DNA of 64,000 bases, from contig JAJCZA010000005.1 in the NCBI GenBank assembly GCA_029262635.1, positions 62,001 through 126,000 of the forward strand, in the 5' to 3' direction. The translations under genes and the position numbers were made by a program. Source of the stretch: Vampirovibrionales bacterium. Lineage in GTDB: Bacteria > Cyanobacteriota > Vampirovibrionia > Vampirovibrionales > Vampirovibrionaceae. The notes under the pieces are model-generated. The model ran no database searches. It saw nothing but the letters and a program-made list of their open reading frames with translations, and was not told the origin of the DNA. This document shows positions 18,073 to 29,442 of this stretch, one piece after another. Positions within the stretch are counted from its first letter, which is position 1. Each line of letters begins with the position of its first letter.

Positions 18073-18993
18073 TCATGGGGAGACTTCCTGCTTTTCTGGA
18101 GAACGACGGGTTAAAATCTGGTAACCGGATACGATGTCCAGTAATTCCTCGTTAATCATGCTTTGACGTGCATTGTTGTGCCTGTCCTGTAGGATTTTTA
18201 GCTGATTCGAGATATTCTCTTCGGCCCGTTGCATCGTCAGCATCCGGCTAATATTTTCACTGGCTAATGAATCGGCTAACGCTTTTGCAAGCGAGACAAA
18301 AATGTACTCACGAATCAAAGCCTGAACCAACTCATCCGTTGGCAGGTGATACCTTGGGATTTGATTGGTGGGCCATGTCTTATTTCTTAGTTGCTGGACC
18401 CACTCAAAATTAAAGGGCAATATTTGTTTGTATTGTATTTGATAAGACGATGTAGACAGCGGGTGGTTGAAAATTAAAAAGACCTGTTGAACTTGGTGGT
18501 TGGATTGCCATTCTTCCAGGTGCATAATCAGGGTCTGGACCGTTTTACTGATGCCCTGAGGTGAGTTGGGTTGGGCCAGGCACTTGTCCAGAACAATTTT
18601 TTCACCGGAAAACATTGACCCTAAATGTGTTCCTAACACCATGATCTTGCTGACAATCTGTTGGGATTGGAACTCTTGAAGTTTTTCAACCGTGTATTGA
18701 AGGGTCTGCTGGTTAATCTGTCCGCATAATCCCTGTTCCGTTCCAAAAACAATCAAGCCCTGTGGCATCGAAGGATTGGTTTGAATGGCTTCCAGATTCC
18801 CGTAAATATCCGGCTGAACCTTTAAAACAGCCTGAAAACCCATTTCAATCGTTTGGCTATACCCTGAGAGCGCATGCACCACATTCTGGAACTGGTGAAT
18901 ATTAACGGATGCCAAGGCTTTCATGCTTTTTACGACGGAATACAGATTCCGGGTACTGTCAATTTCTTTTTTCAAGTGTTCCAATGTTTGCAT
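18073..18993 (-). CDS. atpG: N-type ATPase gamma subunit
   Basis: Central shaft subunit of a rotary ATPase, 306 residues. The N-terminal coiled-coil helix (LEHLKKEIDSTRNLYSVVKS) and the C-terminal helix (QRAEENISNQLKILQDRHN) are visible, with the globular domain between (GTEQGLCGQIN). It is more divergent than housekeeping gamma subunits. It directly abuts atpA and is last in the order D-C-Q-R-B-E-F-A-G, which defines N-type (alternative F1F0) operons. There is no separate delta gene nearby. Confidence 0.93.
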   Translation of the reverse strand: MQTLEHLKKEIDSTRNLYSVVKSMKALASVNIHQFQNVVHALSGYSQTIEMGFQAVLKVQPDIYGNLEAIQTNPSMPQGLIVFGTEQGLCGQINQQTLQYTVEKLQEFQSQQIVSKIMVLGTHLGSMFSGEKIVLDKCLAQPNSPQGISKTVQTLIMHLEEWQSNHQVQQVFLIFNHPLSTSSYQIQYKQILPFNFEWVQQLRNKTWPTNQIPRYHLPTDELVQALIREYIFVSLAKALADSLASENISRMLTMQRAEENISNQLKILQDRHNNARQSMINEELLDIVSGYQILTRRSPEKQEVSP

Positions 18994-20538
18994 TTAGATC
19001 ACCCTGTCATCACTAAATTCTGTGGCTAAAGAATTTTTGGCATCGTCGAGGAATATTTGACGATCTTCCTGTGAAAATTGCTCACCTCGGTGGAGGGCTT
19101 CGGCAATGGAAGCATAGTTTTCTTTCATTGTTTTTTGAATCACCTTCTCTGCCTTGCTGATTGTATGCAGGGGCAGAGAATCCAATAACCCTGAATTGAC
19201 GGCAAGCAATACGGCAATTTGCTCGGCTACGGGAATGGGTTGCTCTTGTGGTTGTTTCAGAATTTCACGAATACGCCGACCCCGTTCCAAGGTCTGTTGG
19301 GCTTCTTCCTCAAAGTGGGTGCCAAAGCGAGAAAAGGCTTCCAACTCCTCAAACTGTGAGTATATAAGTTTTAAGGCTCCAGTCACGGAACGATAGGCAG
19401 GCAACTGCGCCTTGCCGCCAACCCTGGAAACGGATCGCCCGATATCGACAGCGGGCAGGATGCCTTTCTGGAAGAGATCCGGCGAAAGATAAATTTGACC
19501 ATCGGTAATTGAAATTAAATTGGTTGGGATGTAGGCTGACAGGTTTTGGGCTTGGGTTTCAATAATCGGCAAAGCCGTGAGTGAGCCACCCCCGTATTCT
19601 GGTCGTAAATGGGTGGAACGCTCCAACAAACGGGAGTGGATGTAGAAAATATCCCCCGGAAAAGCCTCCCGTCCGGGAGGTCTGCGAAGTAATAGCGACA
19701 ACTCCCGGTAAGCACGGGCATGACGGGTTAAGTCGTCATACACCACCAACACATCGTTGCCTTGCTCCATCAAGTGCTCAGCGATGGTTGTGGCGGCGTA
19801 AGGAGCAATATATTGTAAGCCTGGCGAACTTTCTCCCGATGCCATAACAACCGTGGTGTATTCCATTGCGCCGAATTTATGAAGGCTATCAATCAGTTTG
19901 GCGACGGCGGTATTTCGCTGTCCAATGCAGCAATAAACGCACAGAACGCCCGTTCCTTTCTGATTCAAAATGGTGTCAACGGCAATGGCTGTTTTGCCGG
20001 TTTGACGGTCTCCCAGGATCAGTTCCCGTTGTCCACGGCCAATGGGGATCATCGCATCAATGGATTTAATGCCCGTTTGAAGCGGAACATTGACCGGTGC
20101 TCGCTTCATAATGGGAGGGGCCTCCCGCTCAATGGGCAGCCTTTTTTCAAAAAGCACTTGCCCTTGCCCGTCCAAGGGTCGGCCCACCGGATCAACCACC
20201 CGGCCCAGCAATCCATGGCCAACAGGCGTATCGAGTACACGCCCTGTTCGCTGCACTTCGTCCCCCGCGTCCAGAGTATCCGCCTCATCCAGTAAAACAA
20301 GTCCTATTTCATGAGGCTCCAGGTTAAAGGCAATTCCTAATCGATTGTCCGGCAACTGCACCAGTTCCTCCAGGCGAACCCCCGGCAAGCCGGAAACATG
20401 GGCAATGCCTTGCCCAAGGGAAGTTACCGTTCCTGTCTCGGTCAGTACCAGATCAGGCTCAAAGGCTTCCTGTCTTTGAGATAACGTGTCCAGCACATGG
20501 TTTAATTCTTTTGTAATGTCATGGGTGTATGAGGTCAT
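18994..20538 (-). CDS. atpA: N-type ATPase alpha subunit
   Basis: Non-catalytic nucleotide-binding subunit of the F1 head, 514 residues. It contains the P-loop [16 protein letters not shown] and the downstream [22 protein letters not shown] region, and ends with the alpha C-terminal helical domain. The start overlaps the end of atpF by 20 bp, indicating coupled translation. Its length and motifs are normal for the family; the operon order rather than this protein identifies the complex as N-type. Confidence 0.97.
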   Translation of the reverse strand: MTSYTHDITKELNHVLDTLSQRQEAFEPDLVLTETGTVTSLGQGIAHVSGLPGVRLEELVQLPDNRLGIAFNLEPHEIGLVLLDEADTLDAGDEVQRTGRVLDTPVGHGLLGRVVDPVGRPLDGQGQVLFEKRLPIEREAPPIMKRAPVNVPLQTGIKSIDAMIPIGRGQRELILGDRQTGKTAIAVDTILNQKGTGVLCVYCCIGQRNTAVAKLIDSLHKFGAMEYTTVVMASGESSPGLQYIAPYAATTIAEHLMEQGNDVLVVYDDLTRHARAYRELSLLLRRPPGREAFPGDIFYIHSRLLERSTHLRPEYGGGSLTALPIIETQAQNLSAYIPTNLISITDGQIYLSPDLFQKGILPAVDIGRSVSRVGGKAQLPAYRSVTGALKLIYSQFEELEAFSRFGTHFEEEAQQTLERGRRIREILKQPQEQPIPVAEQIAVLLAVNSGLLDSLPLHTISKAEKVIQKTMKENYASIAEALHRGEQFSQEDRQIFLDDAKNSLATEFSDDRVI

Positions 20539-21325
20539 GGGTCTCCGCCTCGTTTGGACTCTTGCTATCTTTTTCTGAAGACTCTGAAGTCAAGGAATGG
20601 TGAAACGTGGTTTCCAAGCCTTCCAGGTATTCCGCCATGTTCCAGCCAATTTTGTAACCGGCGGTTTTCAGTCGGATACCGCATATCAGATCCGATGTTT
20701 CAACAAAGTCTATGGTTGGTTTTTGTCCGGTTATTTCATGCAATTGGGAAGCAATTTTTTCCCGGTGTGCCGGGTCAATCGGAAAAGAAGATTCAACCGT
20801 CATCTTTTCCATCACCTTCAACTGCGAATGAATGCCTTCCTCAGTTGTTTTCTTCAAACGGCTTAAAAACTCATTGATAACGTCTTGTTCAAGATCATGA
20901 TGAGCCAAATGTTTTAGAACCTGGCGAACAATGGTTAATGTTTGCTGTGCCAATTGCTGGTAAAACTGTTGAAACCGGTTTTTCTTTTCATTCTGAAAAG
21001 CCGATAACCAGTCCTGTTTTAAGGTTTGAATTTCATCCCGTGCAGATTCAAGTCGTTCTTTTCGATAAATCTCTGCCTCTTTTTTGGATTCATCCAGAAT
21101 TTGCTGATGCTGTTCCGAAAGTTCCTTTTTGAGCGCCTCGTATTGCTCTTTGGCCTGTTGGGCTTCTTCTTCCTTACGTTTGACATCCTCCTGGTGCTGT
21201 TCCAGTTTTCTGGCCCGTTCATCCATGTGATTTACGATGGGGCCGTATAAGAACCGCTTCAGCAGCCACATCAAAACCAGGAAGTTGATGATTTGCGCAA
21301 TAAAGGTAAACCAGTCAATCTGCAC
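20519..21325 (-). CDS. atpF: N-type ATPase b subunit with delta-like C-terminal extension
   Basis: Peripheral stalk subunit, 268 residues, much longer than the usual ~160. One N-terminal membrane helix (residues 5-22) is followed by a long charged coiled coil (about 35-120) and a helical section. Residues ~176-240 then hold a segment with the layout of the delta/OSCP C-terminal domain: a short strand, [30 protein letters not shown], then [15 protein letters not shown]. Because the operon has no delta gene, this tail probably replaces it (inference; long b subunits are known in N-ATPases). It is adjacent to atpE with no gap. Confidence 0.92.
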   Translation of the reverse strand: MQIDWFTFIAQIINFLVLMWLLKRFLYGPIVNHMDERARKLEQHQEDVKRKEEEAQQAKEQYEALKKELSEQHQQILDESKKEAEIYRKERLESARDEIQTLKQDWLSAFQNEKKNRFQQFYQQLAQQTLTIVRQVLKHLAHHDLEQDVINEFLSRLKKTTEEGIHSQLKVMEKMTVESSFPIDPAHREKIASQLHEITGQKPTIDFVETSDLICGIRLKTAGYKIGWNMAEYLEGLETTFHHSLTSESSEKDSKSPNEAETHDLIHP

Positions 21326-21607
21326 TTATTGGCCTCCCACTTTTGACAGGATGAAATCCCAGAAGGGATTGGCAAAAATTAGGATCATGGCAACCACAAA
21401 GCAATAAATGGCCGTGGACTCCACCATCGCCATCCCCACAAACAGGGTTCTGATAATGGCCGGGGATTCATCCGGTTGCTGCGCAATAGCCTGAAGTGCT
21501 TGTGCCAGAGCCTTCCCTTCACCCAATGCCGGTCCAATGGAACCGATGGCAATGGTCAGGCCCGCCGTGGCAATGGAAATAATGGCAATTAAGGTTATTT
21601 CATTCAT
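21326..21607 (-). CDS. atpE: N-type ATPase c subunit (rotor ring)
   Basis: 93-residue hairpin of two membrane helices. Helix 1 has GPALGEGKA with Glu30; helix 2 has VESTAIY with Glu63, Ser64, Thr65 and Tyr68. The E-S-T-x-x-Y block matches the sodium-ligand set known from Ilyobacter-type rings. The helix-1 position that is Gln in those sodium rings is Glu here, giving two carboxylates per site. Such double-carboxylate N-type rings have been reported as proton-specific in one species, so the coupling ion is undecided. The gene lies 17 bp after atpB. Confidence 0.95.
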   Translation of the reverse strand: MNEITLIAIISIATAGLTIAIGSIGPALGEGKALAQALQAIAQQPDESPAIIRTLFVGMAMVESTAIYCFVVAMILIFANPFWDFILSKVGGQ

Positions 21608-21624
21608 GCGTTATGTCTCCTCGT

Positions 21625-22323
21625 TCAATGTTCGGTACTATATTGTGTCTTTTGTTTTTCATGCACCTGCGTTGCGGAAGCGATATAAACCAGTGCGAGA
21701 ATGGTAAAGATGTAGGCTTGAATCAGCCCGGTCAGCAATCCCAACAGTTGCATCAGGATCGGAAAAAACAGGGGTGCAATGGCAAGCAGGATGGCAGCAA
21801 TCATCGTACCGCTCATCACATTGCCAAACAGTCTCACGGCAAGGGCCAAGGTTCTGGAAAGCTCTCCAATGATGTTAAAGGGGAGCATTAAAGGGGTGGG
21901 CTGAATGTACTGCCTGAAATAGCCGGTTAAACCTTGTTGGGCGATGCCATAAATAGGCACGGCGATAAATACGAGAAAGGCCAGGGCACCCGTTGTTGAG
22001 AGGGAACCGGCGGGAGAATAAAAGCCCGGAACAACTGTCAACAGGTTGGACACAGCAATTAACAGGAACAATGTTCCAATGAACGGCAGATAACCGATAC
22101 CTTCCTGCTGGGTGACCTCCCTGATCTGATTGTTAATCACACTGACCAAAGATTCCAGAAAGTTTTGCCAGCGGGACAAGCGGGTGTGAGCGGACAGGTT
22201 TCGTGTCGCCAGCCAGGAACCCACCGTAAGAATCCCCATAACAACCCAGGTAAATACCAGCGTCGCGTTAATACTGACCCATTTCCATTGCCAGTAAATC
22301 AAACCATCCGGCGTCAGTTCCAT
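21625..22323 (-). CDS. atpB: N-type ATPase a subunit
   Basis: Stator channel subunit in the membrane, 232 residues and five to six helices. The essential arginine is in SRTLALAVRLFGNVMSG in the fourth/fifth helix region, and GLIQAYIFTILALVYIASA is the last helix. These residues form the half-channels that pass ions to the c ring. The start overlaps the end of atpR by 10 bp. The protein is normal for the family. Confidence 0.96.
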   Translation of the reverse strand: MELTPDGLIYWQWKWVSINATLVFTWVVMGILTVGSWLATRNLSAHTRLSRWQNFLESLVSVINNQIREVTQQEGIGYLPFIGTLFLLIAVSNLLTVVPGFYSPAGSLSTTGALAFLVFIAVPIYGIAQQGLTGYFRQYIQPTPLMLPFNIIGELSRTLALAVRLFGNVMSGTMIAAILLAIAPLFFPILMQLLGLLTGLIQAYIFTILALVYIASATQVHEKQKTQYSTEH

Positions 22324-22616
22324 GAAAACCTCCTCCTGAATAAACCCGTTTCAGGAACCAGCAAGGACAAAAGGCATGTTCGAGCCACAATGAATCCGAG
22401 TAGAGCGCCACTCCACCACACCCAATGGCCACCAAACAGAACCAAAAAGGCCATCAAGACCAGTGTAAATCGCAATAAAGCACTTACCATAAGCCATTGA
22501 AACGGTTTTACACTGGCACATGCGCGATTCAGCGTGATCCACAGGCCGCCATAAAACATCAGCCCTAGAGTTGAGCCTGAAAGGAAAGCAAGGCATGTGT
22601 TTAAAAGTAGTGTCAT
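22314..22616 (-). CDS. atpR: N-type ATPase AtpR membrane subunit
   Basis: About 100 residues with three hydrophobic helices. AtpR is specific to N-ATPase operons and has been proposed to pair with AtpQ as an assembly or ion-supply subunit (family knowledge). A conserved-looking Arg lies in helix 2 (SALLRFTLVL), and another Arg begins the third helix's end (ARTCLL). I placed the start at the ATG 22616, with GAGG five to six bases upstream and 11 bp after the atpQ stop. A longer frame from 22670 would add 18 polar residues and overlap atpQ. Confidence 0.88.
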   Translation of the reverse strand: MTLLLNTCLAFLSGSTLGLMFYGGLWITLNRACASVKPFQWLMVSALLRFTLVLMAFLVLFGGHWVWWSGALLGFIVARTCLLSLLVPETGLFRRRFSWN

Positions 22617-22626
22617 ATTAACCTCT

Positions 22627-22948
22627 TCATTTATTTGTCGAACTTTCCTTATGAACCCAATACCAGGCATTCAGGCATCCCAAAATCAGGCCAATAAACA
22701 GCATCATCAAGGTCCACGAATACTTTGACGGCCAGTGGGTATCAATCCACACACCAACAGCAATGCCAATGAGTGTTGGAATTGTAACCGCCCAGCCCAC
22801 CATGCCAAACATACCCAAGCCAAACCAAAGGGGTGAGCCTTTCCGTTGTTGAGCCTCCATTTTTCGAGTGGCTTTTCTGGGAACACTCTCCTGGAAGGTC
22901 TCCAGGGAATGATTTGTGTTTCTCTTCTTTTCGGGCTTGTTGACTGGT

Positions 22949-22956
<8 letters not shown>
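22627..22956 (-). CDS. atpQ: N-type ATPase AtpQ (AtpI/AtpZ-like) subunit
   Basis: 109 residues: a basic, Lys/Arg-rich N-terminal tail of ~45 residues followed by two membrane helices. Their sequences are LGMFGMVGWAVTIPTLIGIA and TLMMLFIGLILGCLNAWYWV, matching the AtpI/AtpZ fold that in other operons assists c-ring assembly or divalent-cation uptake. GVWIDTHWPS between the helices is typical. It overlaps atpC by 8 bp. Together with AtpR it marks the operon as N-type. Confidence 0.9.
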
Positions 22957-24759
<1,803 letters not shown>

Positions 24760-24784
24760 CTATTTCCATGGTTATTCAGGTTAT

Positions 24785-26212
24785 TCAGATTTTGCCAATC
24801 GCCCGGCTTAACTTGATTTTTGCCAGTTCGTAATCGTAAATGGCTTGCGCTTCATTGAGTTGGGCCTGAAGCAAGGTTAAAATAGCATCTTGGACTTCGA
24901 CCTGAATCGCCTTGCCTACCTTGTAGCGTTCGTTCATCAGGCGAAGGTCTTCTTGTGCATCCGCCACCGCAGGTTTGGCCAGCGACACATTTTCCCCGGC
25001 AAATTCCAGTTCGCTCCAAACCTGGGCAATGTTTTTGGCAATGTTCAATCCCTGGTTTTTCAAGTTCATCTGGGCCTTAATGAGTTTTGCCTTGGCGGCT
25101 TTGACTCCTGCATCCCGCTCCCGGTCAAATACCGGTAAATTTGCGGTCAACATGCCCACCACCCCATTGCCCAAGCCATTGGGTTCGTTTTCCGGGATGC
25201 GAATGTTCCCGGAGACCTGCCCGTACACCTGCGGCAAATACTGGCTCCGGGCAACCTTCAGTTGGGCTTCAGCTTCCCGAACCTGTTTCCCGGCTTCGAT
25301 AATCTCAGGATGGTCTTTGATGGCTCCGTTCACCAGAACGGATAAGGATTCTCCCTGCCACGAGGAATACCTCAAGGCTTCAGAAAGCCGGATATCAGAC
25401 CCCAAGTCCACACCCATTCTGGCTTTTAACTCAAACAACTCGTGATTGAGGTGATTGTGATGGGTATTCAGATGTTGTCGGGCTTCGGCAACGCCTGCCT
25501 GAACACGCAGGACATCCGCTTTCAAACCCTTGCCATGTCGGTATTTGGATTTGACAATGCGCAGCAGTTCTTCCTGTACGTGAATGTGTTGTTGATGAAT
25601 ATGATGCTGGATTTTGGCCAGCGCCGCCGATAAATAGGCTTGGCGAATTTGGAACGCCATCTCGACCATCATATCTTTTAACCCGGCTTGAGAGCCCTCC
25701 CAGGCAAACCGGTTGGCCTTGATACCACCCCGAATCAACCCGCCGGTATAAATCGGCATGCGGGAATACAGGCTGAACTCTTGCGTAAACGTATTATCCC
25801 CCACGGTTCGCATCATCATCCCCGGTGTCCGCAGTAACTGACTATCACCACCCTGTACAAAACTGAGGGAGCCTGCCGAGACTATGGGCCAACGCTTGGC
25901 TTTGGCCTGCTTCCACAGCGCCTTGCGAACACCGGTTTCCGCTTCAGATACCTGAATCTCCAGGTTGTTTTCCAGGCCAATTTCAACCGCCTCTTCCATC
26001 GAGAGAGATTGATCAATCAAGATAAACCCTTTCAACAGGCTTTTTGGAAGCGTAATTTCCACATGCTCAATACGAGGATCGTGAATACCTTGTGGATGCG
26101 GGTGAGGTGATGTACTCGTGTTTTCCTGGGCCTGAACCGGCCAGAAACACAACAGACCGACCATCAGAGAAATAGCCCCAAAGGTTTTTATAACGGGAGC
26201 TTTTATTGTCAT
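24785..26212 (-). CDS. TolC-like outer-membrane efflux channel
   Basis: About 475 residues. Signal peptide TFGAISLMVGLLCFWPVQAQ at the N-terminus, then two OEP repeats with long alpha-helical hairpins (LSMEEAVEIGLENNLEIQ and, in the second half, EEA/Q-rich coiled coils ending ANEAQAIYDYELAKIKLSRAIG-type sequence). It forms the outer-membrane duct of the tripartite pump. The ATG at 26212 overlaps the permease stop by 4 bp (ATGA) and has GGAGGAG upstream, so it is preferred to an earlier in-frame start at 26257. A His-rich start of the mature protein (TSPHPHPQGIHDP) could bind metal. Confidence 0.93.
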   Translation of the reverse strand: MTIKAPVIKTFGAISLMVGLLCFWPVQAQENTSTSPHPHPQGIHDPRIEHVEITLPKSLLKGFILIDQSLSMEEAVEIGLENNLEIQVSEAETGVRKALWKQAKAKRWPIVSAGSLSFVQGGDSQLLRTPGMMMRTVGDNTFTQEFSLYSRMPIYTGGLIRGGIKANRFAWEGSQAGLKDMMVEMAFQIRQAYLSAALAKIQHHIHQQHIHVQEELLRIVKSKYRHGKGLKADVLRVQAGVAEARQHLNTHHNHLNHELFELKARMGVDLGSDIRLSEALRYSSWQGESLSVLVNGAIKDHPEIIEAGKQVREAEAQLKVARSQYLPQVYGQVSGNIRIPENEPNGLGNGVVGMLTANLPVFDRERDAGVKAAKAKLIKAQMNLKNQGLNIAKNIAQVWSELEFAGENVSLAKPAVADAQEDLRLMNERYKVGKAIQVEVQDAILTLLQAQLNEAQAIYDYELAKIKLSRAIGKI

Positions 26213-29200
26213 GAGGTTTCTCCTCCCAGCAATCGTTCCCGCCTGCGCTGGAGCCATTCGGCAACATCATCAATCAGACTGTGCATGACGGGCACCACCA
26301 GGATGCTCAGGAATGTCCCGCTGAGCAACCCCCACAAGACCACCGTGCCCAAGGGAGAATAGGCATCCATCCCGGTCTTGGGAAAGATGGAGACCGGCAC
26401 CATGACGATACAGGTGGTGATGGTGGTCATCAGAATCGGGCGCATCCGATCCACAGCCCCCTGCTGAATAGCCTCCATGCGGGGCAACCCGGCTTCCCGA
26501 TGCTTGTTGATCATATCGATCATCAAAATAGCGGTGGTGATATTCATGCCGGTCAATACAATCAGCGCCATAATGGACACGGTGGAAAAGTGCTGGTTCA
26601 TCACCAATAGTCCAATCAACACCCCGGTCATCATCATCGGCAGGGACAAGATCATCTGGAACGGTTGAATCCAGCCCTTGAATTGACCCACCAGCACCAG
26701 ATACATCATCACAACTGCCAACAGCAACCCCCATAACAACCGCTTGAAGCTGTCCATCATCTGGGTCATATCCCCCCGGACTTCCAGCCCGTAACCCGGC
26801 GGAAAATTCATGTTGGCCACCGCCTTCTGAATGGACGCCATCGTTAAATCCATTGACGGTGCGCCACCGGGGCGATAATAACCCAGCACCGTAATGATCC
26901 GGCGAATGCCGTCATGGGAGACCACCGTCGGGGCGTTTCGTTTTTCGATGGTCGCCACTGATTTTAAGGGGACAGATTGGCCTTGTTTGTTGACGAGATA
27001 CGCTTCCTCAAGGTCCACGTCGTTGGGCCGCCGCTGGGTGTCTTCATAGCGAACCAGAATCGTATCCTGTCGGATATTGGGCGGACGGAAAAATTCATCG
27101 GTATACCCGCCCCGAAGCGCATAATAGAGTTGCTGAGAGATTTCCTTGGGCGTTAACCCAAACTCTTGGGCCTTTCGGGTATCAATATTCACATGATTTT
27201 CCGGCAAGCCCATTGTCCAGTCGGTGGCTACTTGCACCAGTCCGGGAATATCTTTCACCAACCCGGCCAGTTGCTGCCCCATTTGATCAAGAATATTGAG
27301 ATCCTTGCCGTGAACCAATATGGAAATCGGGGCCTGGGCCGTGGCCATGACATCCGACCCCATTTCCTTGACCTGAATCCGGCGAATATCCTCAGGGTAC
27401 TGTTTCAGGGCTTCGTCATGAATCAAATCAACCAGTTCAAAAATAGTTCGTTCTCGTTCGGTTTTATCAGAAAACGTAATCATCATGGCGGCACTATTCA
27501 CCAGATCGGCGGAATAACCCGTGTAATAGACACCTCCCGGCTCATACCCTAATCTAATAGATACCTGTTCCACTTCGGGCAGGTCGGCAATGATTGCTTC
27601 AACCCCTTCCATCACCTGCTCCGTTCGGGCAAAGGAGGTGCCCGGTTTCATCTCGACCAAACCGTAAGCCTGCCCGATATCGGCCAAGGGCATCATCTCA
27701 CTGCCAATAAAACGGTAAACACCGGTTCCCACAATGAGAATCGCTAGACCAATGGTGACGACCGTAAACCGGTGTCGAAGCCCCCAACCAACGGCTTGGG
27801 CGCAGCGATCTTCCAAGGCCACAATCAACCGTTGGAAAGGTGCCACCAAAACCCGCATGAACCAAGGAGGCCGTTTGTCCGGGTCCGGTAGTTTCAAAAT
27901 ATACAGGGCAATCACTGGGGTCAGGGTCAGTTCAATCAGAAACGAAAAGACAATCCCCAGCATAATGGGGGTCACCAGTCCCACAAACATCTGTTGGGTA
28001 ATCCCACCACTAAAGAGTAGTGGGGACAAGGCTACCAGGAGCATCAGGGCCGACGCGAACACGGCCAATCGAACGCCGGTCACCCCATCCACAATGGCCT
28101 CTTTTCGGGGTTTGCCCATTTTCATGTGGCGCAGCATGGCGTGGATATCCACCACCGTATCATCCACCAGAATCCCGATAGACAATAGCAGCCCGATCAA
28201 CGTGGAACTGTTCAATCCCAAACCAAAGGGAATCAAGCCCAGAATGGCCATACTAAGGGTGACCGGGATGGTCATCAGCGAAATGATTGTTGCCCGCCAG
28301 TTGTTCATAAAAAAGAGAATGGCGGTTCCCGTCAATAAAATGGCCAGCCCCAACTCTTCAAACAGGTTATGAAAGAGAATGTCCACAAAGTGGGCATTGT
28401 CATAAGCCACCTCAAAATGAATGCCCGGATAATCCCGCTCCAGTTTTTTGAGCATCTTTTCAGTATCGGCAATGACCTGGGGTGAACTGGCGTCCGGGTT
28501 TTGAAGCACACTGACCCCCACCGCCTTCTGACTCTTGCCGTCCTTGATAAAATGATAAGCGCTTCGCTGTTCTTCAAAGGTATCCAGCACCCGCGCCACA
28601 TCCCGTAAATAGACCTGCTTGCCACCGGGCAGGGCTTTGACCACATAGTTTTCCACATCGATAGGTTTCAAGGCCAAGTTACTGACTCGGACAATTTCTT
28701 CCTTTTCGCCACCGGTTAGCATCCCTGCCGGTCGGGCCACGTTATACTGGTCAATGGCCTGCTTGACATCCATGATGGACAACCCATAGGAGGCCAGACT
28801 GTTACGATCCACAATCACCTGAAGCTGCCGTCGTTTTCCGCCGTATGCCTGAACCGCATAAACATTGGGAACCGTTTTCAGGCGGTTGACAATTTCGTTC
28901 TGGGCCAGTTCCCGAAGTTTGACCGCATCCCAGCGCTCATCCCCCGTTAGCCCCAGCGTTAAGACCGGCCCGTTCAATGGATCAATAGCCAAGACCCAAG
29001 AAGGCTTGAGATTGGCTCCGGTCACCGGCAAATCGGCCTGAACCACGGTCATCAGGGCCTGCACTTCCGAAAACGCTTTCTTCATATTGTTGCCGTAGGG
29101 AAATTCCAGTGACACGATGGAAAAGCCGTTCTGGGAACTGGAACGGATAAACCGGGCGTTTTGAATGGCCACCATCCGCTCTTCAATGGGTTTGGAAATA

Positions 29201-29442
29201 TAAGTCTCCATCTCCTCGGCGGACAAGCCCGGCATGGTGGTCACCACCCCAATCATCGGGCTTTCCACATAGGGCATCATCCGGCGGGGCATATAGAACA
29301 GAACGGCCAGAATACACAGAACCACCATTGCCGTGTAAAAGGCAATAACAATGTAAGGGTGTTCGACCGCCCACCGGGAAACATTAAAAGTTGAAACGTT
29401 GAGTTTGGAGTGCCTGGGTTCAGCGTGATTGGGTTCTGCCAT
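26209..29442 (-). CDS. RND-family efflux permease (AcrB-like superfamily, complete)
   Basis: Inner-membrane proton antiporter of 1077 residues with the duplicated RND layout. Helix 1 is at ~30-50, a periplasmic porter domain follows, then six helices, a second porter domain and the last helices. The proton-relay region in helix 4 reads GILVDDTVVDIHAML, two acidic residues followed by a third, which is neither the classic drug-pump (VDDAIVVVEN) nor the HME pattern. RMRPILMTTITTCIVMVP is in the final set of helices. It sits between adaptor and channel genes with overlapping ends. The CueR-like promoter suggests a metal or copper-stress substrate, but the sequence does not settle this. Confidence 0.93.
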   Translation of the reverse strand: MAEPNHAEPRHSKLNVSTFNVSRWAVEHPYIVIAFYTAMVVLCILAVLFYMPRRMMPYVESPMIGVVTTMPGLSAEEMETYISKPIEERMVAIQNARFIRSSSQNGFSIVSLEFPYGNNMKKAFSEVQALMTVVQADLPVTGANLKPSWVLAIDPLNGPVLTLGLTGDERWDAVKLRELAQNEIVNRLKTVPNVYAVQAYGGKRRQLQVIVDRNSLASYGLSIMDVKQAIDQYNVARPAGMLTGGEKEEIVRVSNLALKPIDVENYVVKALPGGKQVYLRDVARVLDTFEEQRSAYHFIKDGKSQKAVGVSVLQNPDASSPQVIADTEKMLKKLERDYPGIHFEVAYDNAHFVDILFHNLFEELGLAILLTGTAILFFMNNWRATIISLMTIPVTLSMAILGLIPFGLGLNSSTLIGLLLSIGILVDDTVVDIHAMLRHMKMGKPRKEAIVDGVTGVRLAVFASALMLLVALSPLLFSGGITQQMFVGLVTPIMLGIVFSFLIELTLTPVIALYILKLPDPDKRPPWFMRVLVAPFQRLIVALEDRCAQAVGWGLRHRFTVVTIGLAILIVGTGVYRFIGSEMMPLADIGQAYGLVEMKPGTSFARTEQVMEGVEAIIADLPEVEQVSIRLGYEPGGVYYTGYSADLVNSAAMMITFSDKTERERTIFELVDLIHDEALKQYPEDIRRIQVKEMGSDVMATAQAPISILVHGKDLNILDQMGQQLAGLVKDIPGLVQVATDWTMGLPENHVNIDTRKAQEFGLTPKEISQQLYYALRGGYTDEFFRPPNIRQDTILVRYEDTQRRPNDVDLEEAYLVNKQGQSVPLKSVATIEKRNAPTVVSHDGIRRIITVLGYYRPGGAPSMDLTMASIQKAVANMNFPPGYGLEVRGDMTQMMDSFKRLLWGLLLAVVMMYLVLVGQFKGWIQPFQMILSLPMMMTGVLIGLLVMNQHFSTVSIMALIVLTGMNITTAILMIDMINKHREAGLPRMEAIQQGAVDRMRPILMTTITTCIVMVPVSIFPKTGMDAYSPLGTVVLWGLLSGTFLSILVVPVMHSLIDDVAEWLQRRRERLLGGETS

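Noticed and set aside
26270-26734. 154-residue minus-strand ORF
   Set aside because: Out-of-frame shadow of the RND permease, with His/Asp-rich low-complexity translation.
27734-28372. 212-residue plus-strand ORF
   Set aside because: Antisense shadow of the complete RND permease, rich in Arg/Ser without domain signal.
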